A DNA stretch of 64,000 bases. Source: Carposina sasakii. Taxonomy: Eukaryota > Arthropoda > Insecta > Lepidoptera > Carposinidae. Position 1 is the first letter of the stretch. The number at the start of each line of letters is the position of its first letter. The stretch spans positions 5,704,001-5,768,000 of the forward strand of contig CP053169.1 of assembly GCA_014607495.2 (NCBI GenBank), in the 5' to 3' direction. The notes beneath the pieces were generated by a model, which was given only the letters and a program-made list of their open reading frames with translations, made no database searches and was not told the origin of the DNA. Positions 43,093-54,055 of this stretch are shown here, in pieces. The translations under genes and the position numbers were made by a program.

Positions 43093-43353
43093 TAGAGGAA
43101 TAAGAATGTCATAGAGTGCTTATGTCCTACTAACTGCCTCGATGCACCATGAAACTTTTCGGTACCTCAAAATTCCAGTCCTTGACACTTAGATTGCATT
43201 ACTGTAATGTAATACATTACTTATCTACTGTAATGTACAGTAATGCAATATAAGGCTCAAGGATTGGAATTATGAGGTACCAGAAAGTCTCATGGTGCAT
43301 CGAGGAAGTTAGTATGACATTCATCAGCACTCTATGACATCTTATTCCTCTAT
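43093..43353. mobile_element. 261-bp nearly perfect palindrome (MITE-like)
   Basis: The left arm begins TAGAGGAATAAGA and the right arm ends TCTTATTCCTCTA. The arms pair through 'cgatgcaccatgaaac', 'ggtacctcaaaattccagtc' and 'attgcattactgtaatgta', with a small centre near 43225. The 8-bp direct repeat CTAAACTA flanks it at 43085-43092 and 43356-43363, leaving 2-3 unmatched bases on the right. Single copy in the window; no frame. Confidence 0.75.
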
Positions 43354-43363
43354 GGCTAAACTA

Positions 43364-43745
43364 TGCCTATTTTTAGCAGTTATTTACATTTTTTTGACAA
43401 ATATCATTACTTTAACAGCTTTCGCAAGTCGTCGTAAACATTTTAATTTTTTTTTACAAAAGTAATAAAAAGTATAGTTGGGTAAAAAATAGATAGGTAT
43501 TAATGACTCGGAAACATTTCCCATTTATTGTATAGATTGTTGCATTTGTGGCCGAAAAGTGGCGGTAGGCTTACCGTGGACTTATTTAATAGGCTAATCT
43601 CCAGTTACTGGTAAAAAGTGGGTGTTTAATTTTTATACTTCAGGCCAACCTCTTTGGGGTATAATGGGCGGAACATAACATAATATACATATTATGTATA
43701 TCTTATATACATATTTAATATAATCAAGTAACAAATATCTAGTTG
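43364..43745. other. No recognisable feature
   Basis: Nothing recognised. Confidence 0.5.
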
Positions 43746-43757
43746 TATAGCACCTAT

Positions 43758-43968
43758 GATGATATGATGATGATATCCGACCGTATTTCGGCCAAGGCGA
43801 GTAATCTCTACGGAGATTAGCCAGGTACGCAGGAGATATTATAGTGCACAAGTGTGTGCGCAAACACAGATGCACTCTCTATTCCGTTACTCTCATAGTA
43901 CGATGGGACGGAAAGCCGACACGACCGGAGAGAGATCAGGCGCAGGACCAACGGTTTTACGTGCTTAT
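43758..43968 (-). mobile_element. tRNA-derived SINE S2, 5'-truncated, with 12-bp duplication
   Basis: Reverse copy of the 3' two thirds of 17074-17413: 'gtgcacaagtgtgtgcgcaa', 'gacacgaccggagagagatc' and 'ggaccaacggttttacgtgc'. Exact direct repeats TATAGCACCTAT flank it (43746-43757 and 43969-43980). Its 3' end carries a 'gatgatatgatgatgatatc' run, that is, an ATC-rich tail. Confidence 0.9.
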
Positions 43969-44154
43969 TATAGCACCTATACTACGCCTACCAATACCTC
44001 TGAATTAAGTTTGGTCCGAACATAACCCATATTTTATTCGATTTTCGTTATTATGCTAGTCCAGTTGTTCTACCTACATTATTTATGTAACATTTGTGAC
44101 CTATGTGCCTGACCTTGTGCTACCTGACCAAGACCTGACCTTAGTGATGAATAT

Positions 44155-44205
44155 ATTGAATGCTAGTGACTGCCCGCGACCTCGTCTGCACAGTAAAAAC
44201 TGAAA
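44155..44205 (-). repeat. Lep1-like Helitron end fragment
   Basis: 'gctagtgactgcccgcgacc' with 'tcgtctgcac' resembles the Helitron end. Confidence 0.5.
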
Positions 44206-44249
44206 GACATATAATATACTTCTCTCTTATTTTAACGTAGATTTTTATA

Positions 44250-44489
44250 CAGGGTGTAACAAAAAGGGTATATTAAGCAAAAAGCTATGTAAATAGCCCA
44301 CTAAAAGGAACCCACCCACAAAATTTCAGACTCGAAATCGCATGTATATTTTTCCAGATAGTATGGAGAATTCTAAACAAGTCAGGAAAGTTCATACAAT
44401 CTTAAAAAAATAAACATGCGATTTCGAGTCTCAAATTTTGGAAATAGATTCTCCATAGTTGGATATTTACATAGCTTTTCGCTTACACT
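44250..44489. mobile_element. Palindromic MITE family A, right end damaged
   Basis: Starts CAGGGTGTAACAAAAAGGG after TATA and keeps both arms, but the last about 15 bp are altered ('gcttacactgagcag'), so the terminal CCCTG is lost. Confidence 0.75.
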
Positions 44490-44576
44490 GAGCAGACAAA
44501 GACACGGGTAATACTTATTATAAACACATACGAAAACGAAAAAACATCCTGATTAATATTTATATGTATTTCTTTG

Positions 44577-44727
44577 TAGTGGACGCCCGCTACTCCTTCC
44601 GAGTGGACTGCTATACATTTTTTTGTTAAAATGACCTGGGATAAAAAGTAGCCTATGTTATGTCTTTTCCCATCAGTTCAGTAGTTTTGGCGTAAATGTC
44701 AGACAGATAGACAGACGGAGTTACTTT
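44577..44727 (-). mobile_element. Lep1-like Helitron, partial
   Basis: 'agtggacgcccgctactcct', 'tgggataaaaagtagcctat' and 'cagttcagtagttttggcgt' match the family. The CTACTAATATTA end is missing. Confidence 0.6.
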
Positions 44728-45227
44728 CCAAAAGCTTACCCACTCATAGACTTCTAACAAGTGCTCAGTTATAACAATATTTATAAATAAATAGATACAT
44801 AAAATCATGACCACATAATAAAAATCTATTTAACAGTCCATCTATTCTGTGATTGCCTGACGAACATCTAAAACTAGCATTTATGAGAAGGAAAATGTGT
44901 TAACAACATATAACTAGAGAAGTAAGCAATTCTTGTTTCAAGAGTTCCCAAAAGGCCAATAAATACAGTTTTGATGATAACGTTTTATATCACCAGCAGT
45001 TACCGATGTTTAATGTGCAATAAACTACATTTTCCTATATATAACACGATTCATTTTCTCCGTATATTTTTCGTTATGAAGTATATCGGCCATAATGTTG
45101 GCTGGTTTTATTAGATTTTTTATATTGCTATCGGGAACCCGCCTTGGTTCTACTTATTGATAAAGGTTTGTTAACTTTCCATGAGAACCCTAATTTATCT
45201 TCATGCATGAAATTCCTATAAAATGTT
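44728..45227. other. No recognisable feature
   Basis: Nothing recognised. Confidence 0.5.
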
Positions 45228-45492
45228 TACATACATACATATAATCAAGCCTTTATCCCTTACGGGGTAGGCAGAGCACCAAGGGCCGATAGAACCACAT
45301 GGTGCCACTTCTGACCAATTTTGAGGGTATATTTGAGATGTACAAGTTCGGTTAATAATGACAGGTGGTCAGCCCATCGCCTACAAAACACCAAGATCCT
45401 CTTGTCCCTCTACTGACTTGTACAGTATGCCCGGGAAGAGAAGCAGCTGTAGTATTATACGTTTTTTTTTTCACTCCCAGAGCAGCATAGAA
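45228..45492 (-). mobile_element. LINE 3' tail with (CATA)n, copy 1
   Basis: Begins with (CATA)n, then 'ttatcccttacggggtaggc', 'cagagcaccaagggccgata' and 'ctctactgacttgtacagta', ending in a T-run and 'cactcccaga'. It is near-identical to 57862-58135. The microsatellite at one end suggests the 3' end of a minus-strand LINE. The clade is not assigned and no RT remains. Confidence 0.7.
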
Positions 45493-45649
45493 GTATAAAA
45501 TGTTTAACATCAAATAATCTAATGCCTATTAAAATGCAGGCAGAGCCATTAACTGATTATTTGTATTTAACTAAAGTTTACTACAAAAATGAAAATAACG
45601 TTGCCAATATGTAATTTAGAAAAGAGATGGTAAAATTCGTCATCCGAAT

Positions 45650-45763
45650 AATTGACCCGGTGGCTTAGTGGTTATAGCGGCTGGCACGGTTTGCAGCGGT
45701 CGTGGGTTCGATTCCCACTCGGGTGAAGAATTTTTTCCATTTTCTTTATTAATAATTTTATAA
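45650..45763 (+). mobile_element. tRNA-derived SINE S1
   Basis: 'aattgacccggtggcttagt' (box A region), box B GGTTCGATTCC and the tail 'ttttttccattttctttatt' plus 'aataattttata'. The box A is diverged. No clear target duplication seen. Confidence 0.85.
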
Positions 45764-46917
45764 AGTTTACTTCCCTGCAACGAAACTTTCAACAAACAAT
45801 CTAGTTTGGTTAATCCTTTTTTAGTGCACAATTGACGGAGTAAGTATAAAGAAACCACCACAATAATCATAACACCTGCTATGGCTATCTCAGCTATTTA
45901 TATTTAAAATGTAAGAGAGACAAACATTTAACTTATTTTAATATTAGAGTAAAGAAAGGCAATCAGAATCGACGTTTGAAAAGGTTATAAATGAACTTGA
46001 ACCCTAAAGTGACGAGATATGTTACATACATATATGTATGAATATGTGCTCTCTTGTAAAGGACAATGCACACGTACCTACGTATTTTTAAACCGCCCTA
46101 ATGCGTTTTACTGGTACCCGGCCAAAAGACTTTATTATCACGAAACCAGGCTTTTAAGTACACCTTTGTGAAATATAATGCGATTTAAGATAGGAATATT
46201 TTGAGTCAATTTAGAAATGGCGAAACCCACTTTCGTAGCTTTATACGAAGGTATTTAAGGTAAGTAAAAATAAAAATGCATAATTACGAGTATGTAACTC
46301 GCATTTTTACCAAAAAACTGTATTACTTATTATTAAAAGTTTAGTATTAGGTTTTGTTAAGCTAAATATGAATAGATTTTTAAGTAAATGTGTTAAGTAC
46401 CTACGCAAAAGTGGGTATAAATTTCATAGTGTACCCCTTTTTCCCATAATAGTCATTACCTAAGTCATCATTATGGCTTTCTCAACTCGGATATGTTCCG
46501 TAGGTATATTATTTCTCAAACATTTGTACCCGTAAGCATAAGTAGTAGCTGTACAGCCTAATTACCTACTTATTTATTATGCACCTACGAGTATTTATTT
46601 TTTAATTACGATAATGCATTATGGTTTTACTTTGAATCTGGAAGTGACGAGTCAGAAATAGAATATGACGAATACAAACAAATCCTTTGCATTCTCAAAA
46701 GCTTTTAACTTATTTTCCATGTTGGTACTACCACATATTTTCATAAATCTGACTACTTACTGTGAGATTTGAACGGCTTTGATGCATGCAACGTGATTAC
46801 ACTGTTATTCAAAATCAAATTCTGTAAGGTTTTTCTGCAGTAAATTTTTCATCAAAAAAATAATAATAACGGCAATAATTAATTCCTGATTTTAAAGTAC
46901 ATTATTGCAGTTATGAT
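45764..46917. other. No recognisable feature
   Basis: AT-rich sequence. A 76-codon minus frame overlaps the SINE and is chance. Confidence 0.45.
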
Positions 46918-46920
46918 TGA

Positions 46921-47100
46921 AAAGCGTTTTTTTATATCAGCTTGATTGAAAATAAAAAATATCAATAATTTTGAATATTTTCTAGGAAAACAAGTACCAC
47001 CCTAGGCCGCATCTTGCTTAACATCAGGCACGATGGCGGTCAAATGATTGCCTAGCTAATTCAAAAAAAAATCAATCAAGCTGATACAAAAAAACGCTTT
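46921..47100. mobile_element. MITE-like element with about 29-bp inverted ends
   Basis: The left end 'aaagcgtttttttatatcag' continues with 'cttgattga'. The right end 'tcaatcaagctgatacaaaa' continues with 'aaacgcttt'. The centre contains 'taacatcaggcacgatggcg'. No target duplication recognised; single copy in the window. Confidence 0.65.
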
Positions 47101-48186
47101 CCTTTAAAAAGATTTTACCGTGGTTTTAATTGAGATTTCAGTTTTTCCTTATTAGAATGTTTATAACAGTTAAATATCACTCGTACTATTTACAACTTGA
47201 GGTTTTAATTACGTGGTATAAAGTTGAACTTAACAAACTTTTTATACTTGTGCAAGTCTGTTCGGAAGTTTCTGTTTCTAGCCACGGTTTTAAACTTTTA
47301 AATTAAATATTGTTACAAAAAAGCCGCAGATCTAAAAATAAACAAATTGTCATATAAGTATACTAAACGTGACAAATTATTATATGTCGATGGAAGATTG
47401 TAAACGGTTTACATAACGCCTCTTCGGGCCACTTTCAGCAAATCAAAATTTAATTATAAATTATTTCTGTCTATCACTCTGTTATATTTTTCTTCTATTT
47501 ACACCAGAAGAAGCAACATGGCATAACTGTGCTAATTCACTATTGAAATTAAATCAATATTGACGCATCTGTTGCTAGTGGGCCTTAAAAAAATTCTGAA
47601 ACTCGGTCTTAAGGCGAAGTACTAGTGGACAAGCGAAAAACACCTTTCGCTAGAACAAATTGTTTTAGTATTTACAACTAACTATCGATCTTGAAAATAA
47701 TACTCAACATACTTAAAGATATTGTCTAAGGAATGTGCTAATTCGTTACACGATAGTGTATACTTTGTTCGATCAAAAATTATCTCAAAAAAAGCTCAAT
47801 TTAAAACAAATTGTTTGATAATAAAATGTCTGACTTCACAAACAATTTTTATATAGAAATATTCCTTTTTAATTACTATAGCGAACCTGCTAAAATTTAG
47901 GTTTGACTTCATTCATAAAATTTGTAAATTACCAAAAAAACTGAATTCTAGAAAAATTTCCGACTTCCAAACTCGTTTGAAAACTTTAGTACATACTGCG
48001 CAAAGAATATACTTATTACTCTCTAACGGTACTGACGTAAATGACGCTTTAGGTGACGGGCCTGTGTCAAATTTTTGACGAAAAAAGATCGAAATTTTTG
48101 ATAAATACAAAGCAAAATATAATAAATAAACGATGATAAATAAGTATAAGTGATATGAATGTAATTAATACATTTCTGGTCACGTT
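47101..48186. other. No recognisable feature
   Basis: AT-rich sequence leading up to the LTR element. Only short frames without recognisable features. Confidence 0.45.
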
Positions 48187-48503
48187 TGTAAGCAAATATT
48201 AGAAAATAAACCATGTTTAATTAAATTTGTAGGAGAATATTGTACTTTTCTATGTAATAAGCGTGATATTTATTTAAATTTAAGTAGTTTTGTCGATAAA
48301 AACCAGAGTGTAAAATTATTATGAAAAGTGTCGGTAATAAAAAAAAATGGCGGAATTCAAGCATTCATTCTGCACTTACCTCTCTTTGAGAAAAGTTGTT
48401 TGGTTGGATAATAAAGGATTGTTAAAACTGTTTTGTTACAATAATATAATATTATTAACTAAGAGTGAGACTTATTATTATTTACAAGTTAAATTAGTTT
48501 TCA
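48187..48503 (+). repeat. 5' LTR of the first Ty3/Gypsy element
   Basis: 317 bp from TGTAAGCAAATATTAG to AAATTAGTTTTCA, matching 54207-54521. The 3' copy has 22 further bases of possible LTR upstream (beginning TGTGCTGATC at 54185) that are missing here. Confidence 0.92.
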
Positions 48504-48929
48504 GTCAGAAGCTGGACGAATTATATGCCCTATAGCCATCTAGGCATGATTAATCTCGGATTCTGAACATAAAACAAGGTGAAAAATAGGCATCCTGCTT
48601 GAAGAATAAGGTCAGTGTGTTCCTATTTTGTTACATCTGCATGGTTCAACCACGTGGCTGTGGAAGAAACAATTCCAGATTATACCAAAGTGCTGTTCAA
48701 TTTTACAAAACAATTCGTATCTGTGTTTAAACTTTATTACTTGAATGAACTTTATTAAGTACAAATACTACGTATTATTAAGGTTATTTAATGTGTACAT
48801 GGAGTGATATTTATAAAGTATTATTTATATTTGAAATTGGGTATCTATTCTTACTTGTTAGTTCATTGTGAATTTTGGTTATTGAATTATATCCAATAGT
48901 TAGCTATATAATCGCTGAGTTCGCTTATT
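48504..48929 (+). other. 5' leader of the first Ty3/Gypsy element
   Basis: Untranslated sequence between the 5' LTR and the Gag start. No tRNA-complementary primer site was recognised at its start ('gtcagaagctggacgaatta'). Confidence 0.6.
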
Positions 48930-51900
48930 ATGGGGTCAGATAGGCGTTCTAGATCGCGTAAAAGACGAGTATCAAAACATCACCGTCGACGTCGTCGTTC
49001 ATCGTACGACAATACGTCGTCATCATCGTCCGCCAAAAGCGTTAAACGTTCGCACAAACGAAGTAAGAAGTCACACAAGCATGACCATAGTAGTCGCAAT
49101 AATCGTAAAAACAGGTCGATTACGAAAACTCCTCCACCACGTCCGCCGCCACAGGAAAAGTATACGCCTCGACCGAATATTACCGCAGTCCTAGTCGATT
49201 CAAACAAAAATCACATGGCCGCTAATTCTGTAATTAATTCACGGGACAACAGTGCATCTAGTTGTTTTAGCACTACTCCTAACGTATCCAATGCAACTTC
49301 AGGATTCCCTACACATGCAAATCCTATACCAGAATTTGATCCCAGTGATGGTTCGCAAAATATTGAACTATGGATCCACAAAGTTAATGAGTGCGCAGTA
49401 ATTTATTCTTGGAATGAAACGCAGATATGTCATTATGCGTTATCCAAATTAGTAGGTTTGGCCAAACGTTGGTATCAAGGGTTACCTTCTTTGCTTTTTA
49501 CCTGGGAACAATGGGTGGTTAAACTGAAATCTGCTTTTCCGTCCACTGATAATTATGGAGATTTACTTAATAAAATGCTACAGTATCGTTGTAAAATAGG
49601 ACGACCCCTAGACGAATATTACTACGAGAAAATGATATTGATAAATAAGTGTGAAATTTATGGTCGTAAGGCGGTCGGTTGTCTAGTGCACGGTATTGAT
49701 GATAAATTTATTAGAATGAGCGCCAATTCTTGTCGTTTTGTAGAACCTGAACACCTTCTTTCTTATTTAAAAACTTTATCAGTCCATGACAGCAGCACCC
49801 TATTTAACAAACGCAAACCTTTTTCGGATAAAGACTTACGCACAAGCCAAAATTTGCCAAATAATGTATCTGCTAGTTCAAAACCGGATGTTGTATGTTT
49901 TAATTGCGGGGAGATAGGACATATTCGTCCAAAGTGCACGCAACCGACAAAGAGGTGCACTATTTGTCATAGGGTAGGACATTTAGCTAAAGACTGCCGT
50001 AGTAACAATACTGTTGCAACAAATAACGCTAGTATAGGGAATAAACCTCAAATGCTTCAGCTGACTGCTCCACCTAATGGACACAATGTAATGTGTATAA
50101 ATTCTACTGTAGAAGATAATGAAAAATACTACAAAGACATTTTGTTAGAAAATTCAGAAAGGCGTGCTTATATAGACCTAGGGAGTAGCTGCACTCTAGT
50201 AAAAGAATGTGTCGCTAAGGAAATATACGGTAATTGGAAAAATGATAAAAGTCTACCAAATCTCAGAGGCTTCGGTAACTCTAGCGTGAAGCCCCTAGGG
50301 GCTATTAAGGGGACAATTAGCGTCGACGGTATAGAAGCAAAAATAGATCTTGTCGTAGTTTCAGACTGTTACATGCCAAGCGATTTAATAATTGGGCAAA
50401 CATTCACGGAATTATCATTTATAGCTTTGTACAAGACGGCAGTTGATTTAATATTTTACAAGGTGCCTGGTGTGGACTGTACTGAAACTGATATAAATAA
50501 AATTATGGTCAACAATTTAAATGACATTGTTATAGCTCCTTATTGTACGTCCCCTATTGATGTAGTCACATTTAAGCCTTTTTCCGGGTCTATGTATATT
50601 CCTATCAGATTTTGTAGTTATGAGAATAAGTTATACATAATTTTACCAGGTATATATAATTTTCATAAAAATAAAGGATATATTATGGTATCAAACTTAT
50701 CCGCGGTTGATTTAAAGCTAAAAAAGGATCATACTGTAGCTAGAGGTATAAATTATACCGAAATTAAAGAACCTTTTGTAAGACTTACTACTACTGGAAT
50801 TGATCAGCAAGTTTCACTTCCTTTGGATGAAGTTAACTTAGGTACGAATTTAACAAAAAATGAAGTCCATAATTTTCATAATCTATTACTCAAGTACAGA
50901 GATTGTTTTGCTCAAGATATGTCTGAACTTGGAAAGACGAACTTAACTGAAATGGTTATAAAATTAAAAGACGATATTCCTGTTGTGTACAACCCCTATC
51001 GAATGTCATATAAAGAAAAAGAACAACTTACCGTTATAATTGAGGATTTACTCAAGAATGGAATCATTCGGGAAAGTTCGTCTTCTTACGCTAGTCCTAT
51101 AATATTGGTAAATAAAAAGAACGGACAAAAGAGGTTATGCATTGACTATCGCGCCTTAAATCGTAAAACGTTAAAAGATAAGTATCCTCTACCCAGGATT
51201 GAGGATAAGTTAGATTGTTTAGGCGGTAATAAATTTTTCACAAGTTTGGATCTAGCTTCAGGATATTACCAGGTTCCCGTAGCGGAAGAATGTAAACATT
51301 TAACTGCGTTTATAACACCGGATGGTCTATACGAATATAATCGTATGCCATTCGGTCTAGCGAATGCTCCTAGCATATTTCAAAGAGCTATAAATACTAT
51401 GTTAAATGGGGTAGGGCAAAAAGTTGCAATAGCGTACATGGATGATTTGCTAGTGCCGTCAACTACGATTGTGGAAGGATTAGTAAAACTGGAAAAGGTA
51501 TTTATTATGTTGAGGAATGCGAAACTAACATTGAACTTTAAAAAATGTGTTTTCTTTAATGAAAAAATAGATTATTTGGGATATGAGATTTCAGGAGAAG
51601 GGATCAGGCCAGGAATTTTTAAAACAGATGCAGTAAAAAAATTCCCAATACCGAAAAATGTTCATGAGATTCGGCAATTCGTTGGTTTGGCGAGCTATTT
51701 TCGAAAATTTGTGAAAAATTTCTCAATTATCGCGAGACCACTTACGAAACTCACGAAAAAGAATGAGAGTTGGCAATTTGGTCCCGAACAAATGGATGCG
51801 TATGAACAGCTCAAGGAAAAATTATTAAGTAGACCAGTTCTTGCACTGTATGATCCTCGAGCACAGCTTGAGGTTCATACAGACGCAAGCAAATTAGGAG

Positions 51901-53255
51901 TTGGCGCAATTCTCCTCCAAGATGGTGGCAAGGGTCTCCAACCCATTGCTTATTATAGTCGTCAAACATCTCCCGAAGAACAAAGGTTTCATTCATATGA
52001 ATTGGAGACACTTGCCGTTATCACAGCTTTGAATAGATTCCGCGTCTATTTGTTGGGGAGTAGTTTTAAGGTCGTTACAGATTGTATTGCCATCCGGAGT
52101 ACAATGTTGAAGAAAGATTTAATCCCTCGAGTCGCGAGATGGTGGATCGCGATGCAGGAATTTGATTTTGTTGTGGAGTACCGCCCAGGACACAAAATGG
52201 TCCACGTAGATGCCCTAAGTAGAAATCCAATTGATGCTCAGGCTCCTCCATCTCGGGATGATGATGCTCAAATTTTTCATATTGATGTAGCTACCATTGA
52301 AATAGATGATAAATGGCTTCAAACTGTGCAGCAATCTGATACGGAGTTGCAACGAATCGTTGATATTTTAAAAGACCCTGAGACAAAAAATATAATAGAT
52401 ATTAAAGATAATTTTTGTCTCAAAAATGACAAATTGTACCGATCATGTAAAAAGGGTGATAGCTTAAATTTATTATGGGTGGTTCCAAAATCAGTTAGGT
52501 GGCAGATCCTCAAAGCCAACCATGACGACGTTGGACACTTCGGATATGATAAAACTTATGATAGAATACGAAAAGTTTATTGGTTTAAAAAAATGCGTAA
52601 TTTTATCAAAAAATATTGTAGATCTTGTTTACATTGTGCGCACAATAAAGTCCCCGGCGGTCCTAAGGAAGGTATGCTACACCCTATTCCTAAACCTAAT
52701 AAACCATTTGACGTATTGCATGCCGATCATTGTGGGCCGTTTCCTCAAAGTAAAAAACGAAACTGTTATATACTAGCAATAATTGACTCGTTTACTAAAT
52801 TTATTTTTATAAAACCGGTGAAGAATTGTATGAGTAAGACAACAATAAATGTCTTTGAAGAGTATTTCTCCTTATTTGGTGTACCACGCCAACTTATCAC
52901 AGACAGAGGTACTAGCTTTACAAGTCGGGAATTTAAAGGTTTCGTTACCGATAAGGGAATTAAGCACGTGCTTAACGCAGTAGCTACACCCAGGGCCAAT
53001 GGCCAAATCGAACGATACAATCGTTCCATAGTAGATGCTCTAACGGCAATCAATCATGGATGCCCGGATACCGAATGGGATGTGAAAATCCCCCAGGTTC
53101 AATGGGGTCTTAATAATACAATCAATAAAGCGACCGGAAAAACAGCATCTGAACTACTATTTGGCTTTGTACCGACGGGAGTTGCAGATGGTGCTTTGAA
53201 CCATCTAGTTTCTGAAGTCCATGTGTATGAGGATAAAGAGCTGGGAAAATACTAG
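48930..53255 (+). CDS. Gag-Pol polyprotein of a Ty3/Gypsy retrotransposon (frameshifted near C-terminus)
   Basis: 1441 codons in one frame, with no frameshift between gag and pol. Residues 1-65 are rich in Arg, Ser, Lys and His (RRSRSRKRR and similar), then PPPRPPP at 68-74. A retrotransposon capsid-like region follows (about 130-290). Two CCHC zinc knuckles sit at 323-336 (CFNCGEIGHIRPKC) and 343-356 (CTICHRVGHLAKDC). The protease has IDLGSS with Asp416, Leu standing where Thr or Ser is usual. RT has LDLASGYYQ with Asp774 and YMDD at 836-839. RNase H has HTDAS with Asp985. The integrase has an HHCC finger (His1198, His1203, Cys1233, Cys1236) and a DD35E triad (Asp1266, Asp1325, Glu1361). The frame stops at 53255, before the integrase C-terminal domain, which continues in the next frame. 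Function is inferred from family motifs. Confidence 0.93.
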   Translation: MGSDRRSRSRKRRVSKHHRRRRRSSYDNTSSSSSAKSVKRSHKRSKKSHKHDHSSRNNRKNRSITKTPPPRPPPQEKYTPRPNITAVLVDSNKNHMAANSVINSRDNSASSCFSTTPNVSNATSGFPTHANPIPEFDPSDGSQNIELWIHKVNECAVIYSWNETQICHYALSKLVGLAKRWYQGLPSLLFTWEQWVVKLKSAFPSTDNYGDLLNKMLQYRCKIGRPLDEYYYEKMILINKCEIYGRKAVGCLVHGIDDKFIRMSANSCRFVEPEHLLSYLKTLSVHDSSTLFNKRKPFSDKDLRTSQNLPNNVSASSKPDVVCFNCGEIGHIRPKCTQPTKRCTICHRVGHLAKDCRSNNTVATNNASIGNKPQMLQLTAPPNGHNVMCINSTVEDNEKYYKDILLENSERRAYIDLGSSCTLVKECVAKEIYGNWKNDKSLPNLRGFGNSSVKPLGAIKGTISVDGIEAKIDLVVVSDCYMPSDLIIGQTFTELSFIALYKTAVDLIFYKVPGVDCTETDINKIMVNNLNDIVIAPYCTSPIDVVTFKPFSGSMYIPIRFCSYENKLYIILPGIYNFHKNKGYIMVSNLSAVDLKLKKDHTVARGINYTEIKEPFVRLTTTGIDQQVSLPLDEVNLGTNLTKNEVHNFHNLLLKYRDCFAQDMSELGKTNLTEMVIKLKDDIPVVYNPYRMSYKEKEQLTVIIEDLLKNGIIRESSSSYASPIILVNKKNGQKRLCIDYRALNRKTLKDKYPLPRIEDKLDCLGGNKFFTSLDLASGYYQVPVAEECKHLTAFITPDGLYEYNRMPFGLANAPSIFQRAINTMLNGVGQKVAIAYMDDLLVPSTTIVEGLVKLEKVFIMLRNAKLTLNFKKCVFFNEKIDYLGYEISGEGIRPGIFKTDAVKKFPIPKNVHEIRQFVGLASYFRKFVKNFSIIARPLTKLTKKNESWQFGPEQMDAYEQLKEKLLSRPVLALYDPRAQLEVHTDASKLGVGAILLQDGGKGLQPIAYYSRQTSPEEQRFHSYELETLAVITALNRFRVYLLGSSFKVVTDCIAIRSTMLKKDLIPRVARWWIAMQEFDFVVEYRPGHKMVHVDALSRNPIDAQAPPSRDDDAQIFHIDVATIEIDDKWLQTVQQSDTELQRIVDILKDPETKNIIDIKDNFCLKNDKLYRSCKKGDSLNLLWVVPKSVRWQILKANHDDVGHFGYDKTYDRIRKVYWFKKMRNFIKKYCRSCLHCAHNKVPGGPKEGMLHPIPKPNKPFDVLHADHCGPFPQSKKRNCYILAIIDSFTKFIFIKPVKNCMSKTTINVFEEYFSLFGVPRQLITDRGTSFTSREFKGFVTDKGIKHVLNAVATPRANGQIERYNRSIVDALTAINHGCPDTEWDVKIPQVQWGLNNTINKATGKTASELLFGFVPTGVADGALNHLVSEVHVYEDKELGKY

Positions 53256-53601
53256 GAGTCATGCTAGTCATAAAATGTCAACAGAACAAGAAAAACAAAA
53301 GAGGCGTTTTGACAAAAACCGTAAAACAGCTCATAAGTACAGCATAGGCGACCTCGTTCGAGTTGAGAGGGAGATAGGTAATGTAGCCGGACAGAGTCGA
53401 AAACTACTACCTAAGTGTAGTGGACCATATAGAATTGTACGTATACTTGAAAATGACAGGTACGAGATTGAAGATACACCTATAACCAAAAAACAAGGCA
53501 AATCCACGTATAAAGCTGTATTCGCGGTGGATAAAATTCACCCTTGGTTAGTGTTTTCTAATGATCCCATAGAAAGTGAATCTAGCGAGGATAGTCAGTA
53601 A
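53221..53601 (+). pseudogene. Pol C-terminus (integrase GPY/F domain), out of frame with the main ORF
   Basis: This frame continues integrase after the frameshift. It has a basic RRFDKNRK segment, then a GPY motif (SGPYRIVRILE, GPY codons 53422-53430) typical of Ty3/Gypsy integrase C-terminal domains, and ends in an acidic tail. It has no start codon of its own that makes sense, so it would be untranslated unless the ribosome changed frame. The shift is +1 and falls in or near 'gggaaaatac' (about 53244-53253), which suggests a single-base lesion. It could instead be a sequencing error. Confidence 0.85.
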
Positions 53602-53749
53602 ATTAATGTTTGATAAGAATTGTCGATTGTGTAAATATCTTGTGTAACTCCTACCTGTTGAGTAAGAAATGTATAATTCAGCTTTAAAAATATATATTAT
53701 TATTAAAATAAACTTAAATAACTATAAGTAATATAAATATATCTAGTCC

Positions 53750-54055
53750 TTAGAGGCATGACTAATTAGCCCTGGCGCAACTAATTAGCCCTCAGTGGCG
53801 ATACTACCTAGCCCCAGTGGCGAAACTAACTAGCCCTCAGTGGCGAAACTAACTAGCCCTCAGTGGCGATATTGATTAGCCCTTAGTGGCGAAACTGTAA
53901 CCAGCCCTCAGTGGCGAAATTATAACTAGCCCTCAGTGGCGATACTAACCAGCCCCAGTGGCGAAGCTAACTAGCCTTCAGTGGCGAAACTAACTAGCCC
54001 TCAGTGGCGAAACTAACTAGCCCTTAGTGGCGAAAATAACTAGCCCTTAGTGGAA
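53750..54055 (+). repeat. 23-bp minisatellite in the Ty3 3' untranslated region
   Basis: About 12-13 units close to TAGCCCTCAGTGGCGAAAC plus TAAC, with small length variants, between the end of pol and the 3' LTR. The period is not a multiple of three and the array is not coding. Confidence 0.92.

Noticed and set aside
53221..53601. Separate accessory or env gene of the first Ty3 element
   Set aside because: It contains the GPY/F integrase domain and follows the main frame directly, so it is the frameshifted pol tail. No signal peptide or membrane segment.
53750..54055. CRISPR-like array
   Set aside because: Contiguous 23-bp tandem units without unique spacers in a eukaryotic retrotransposon.
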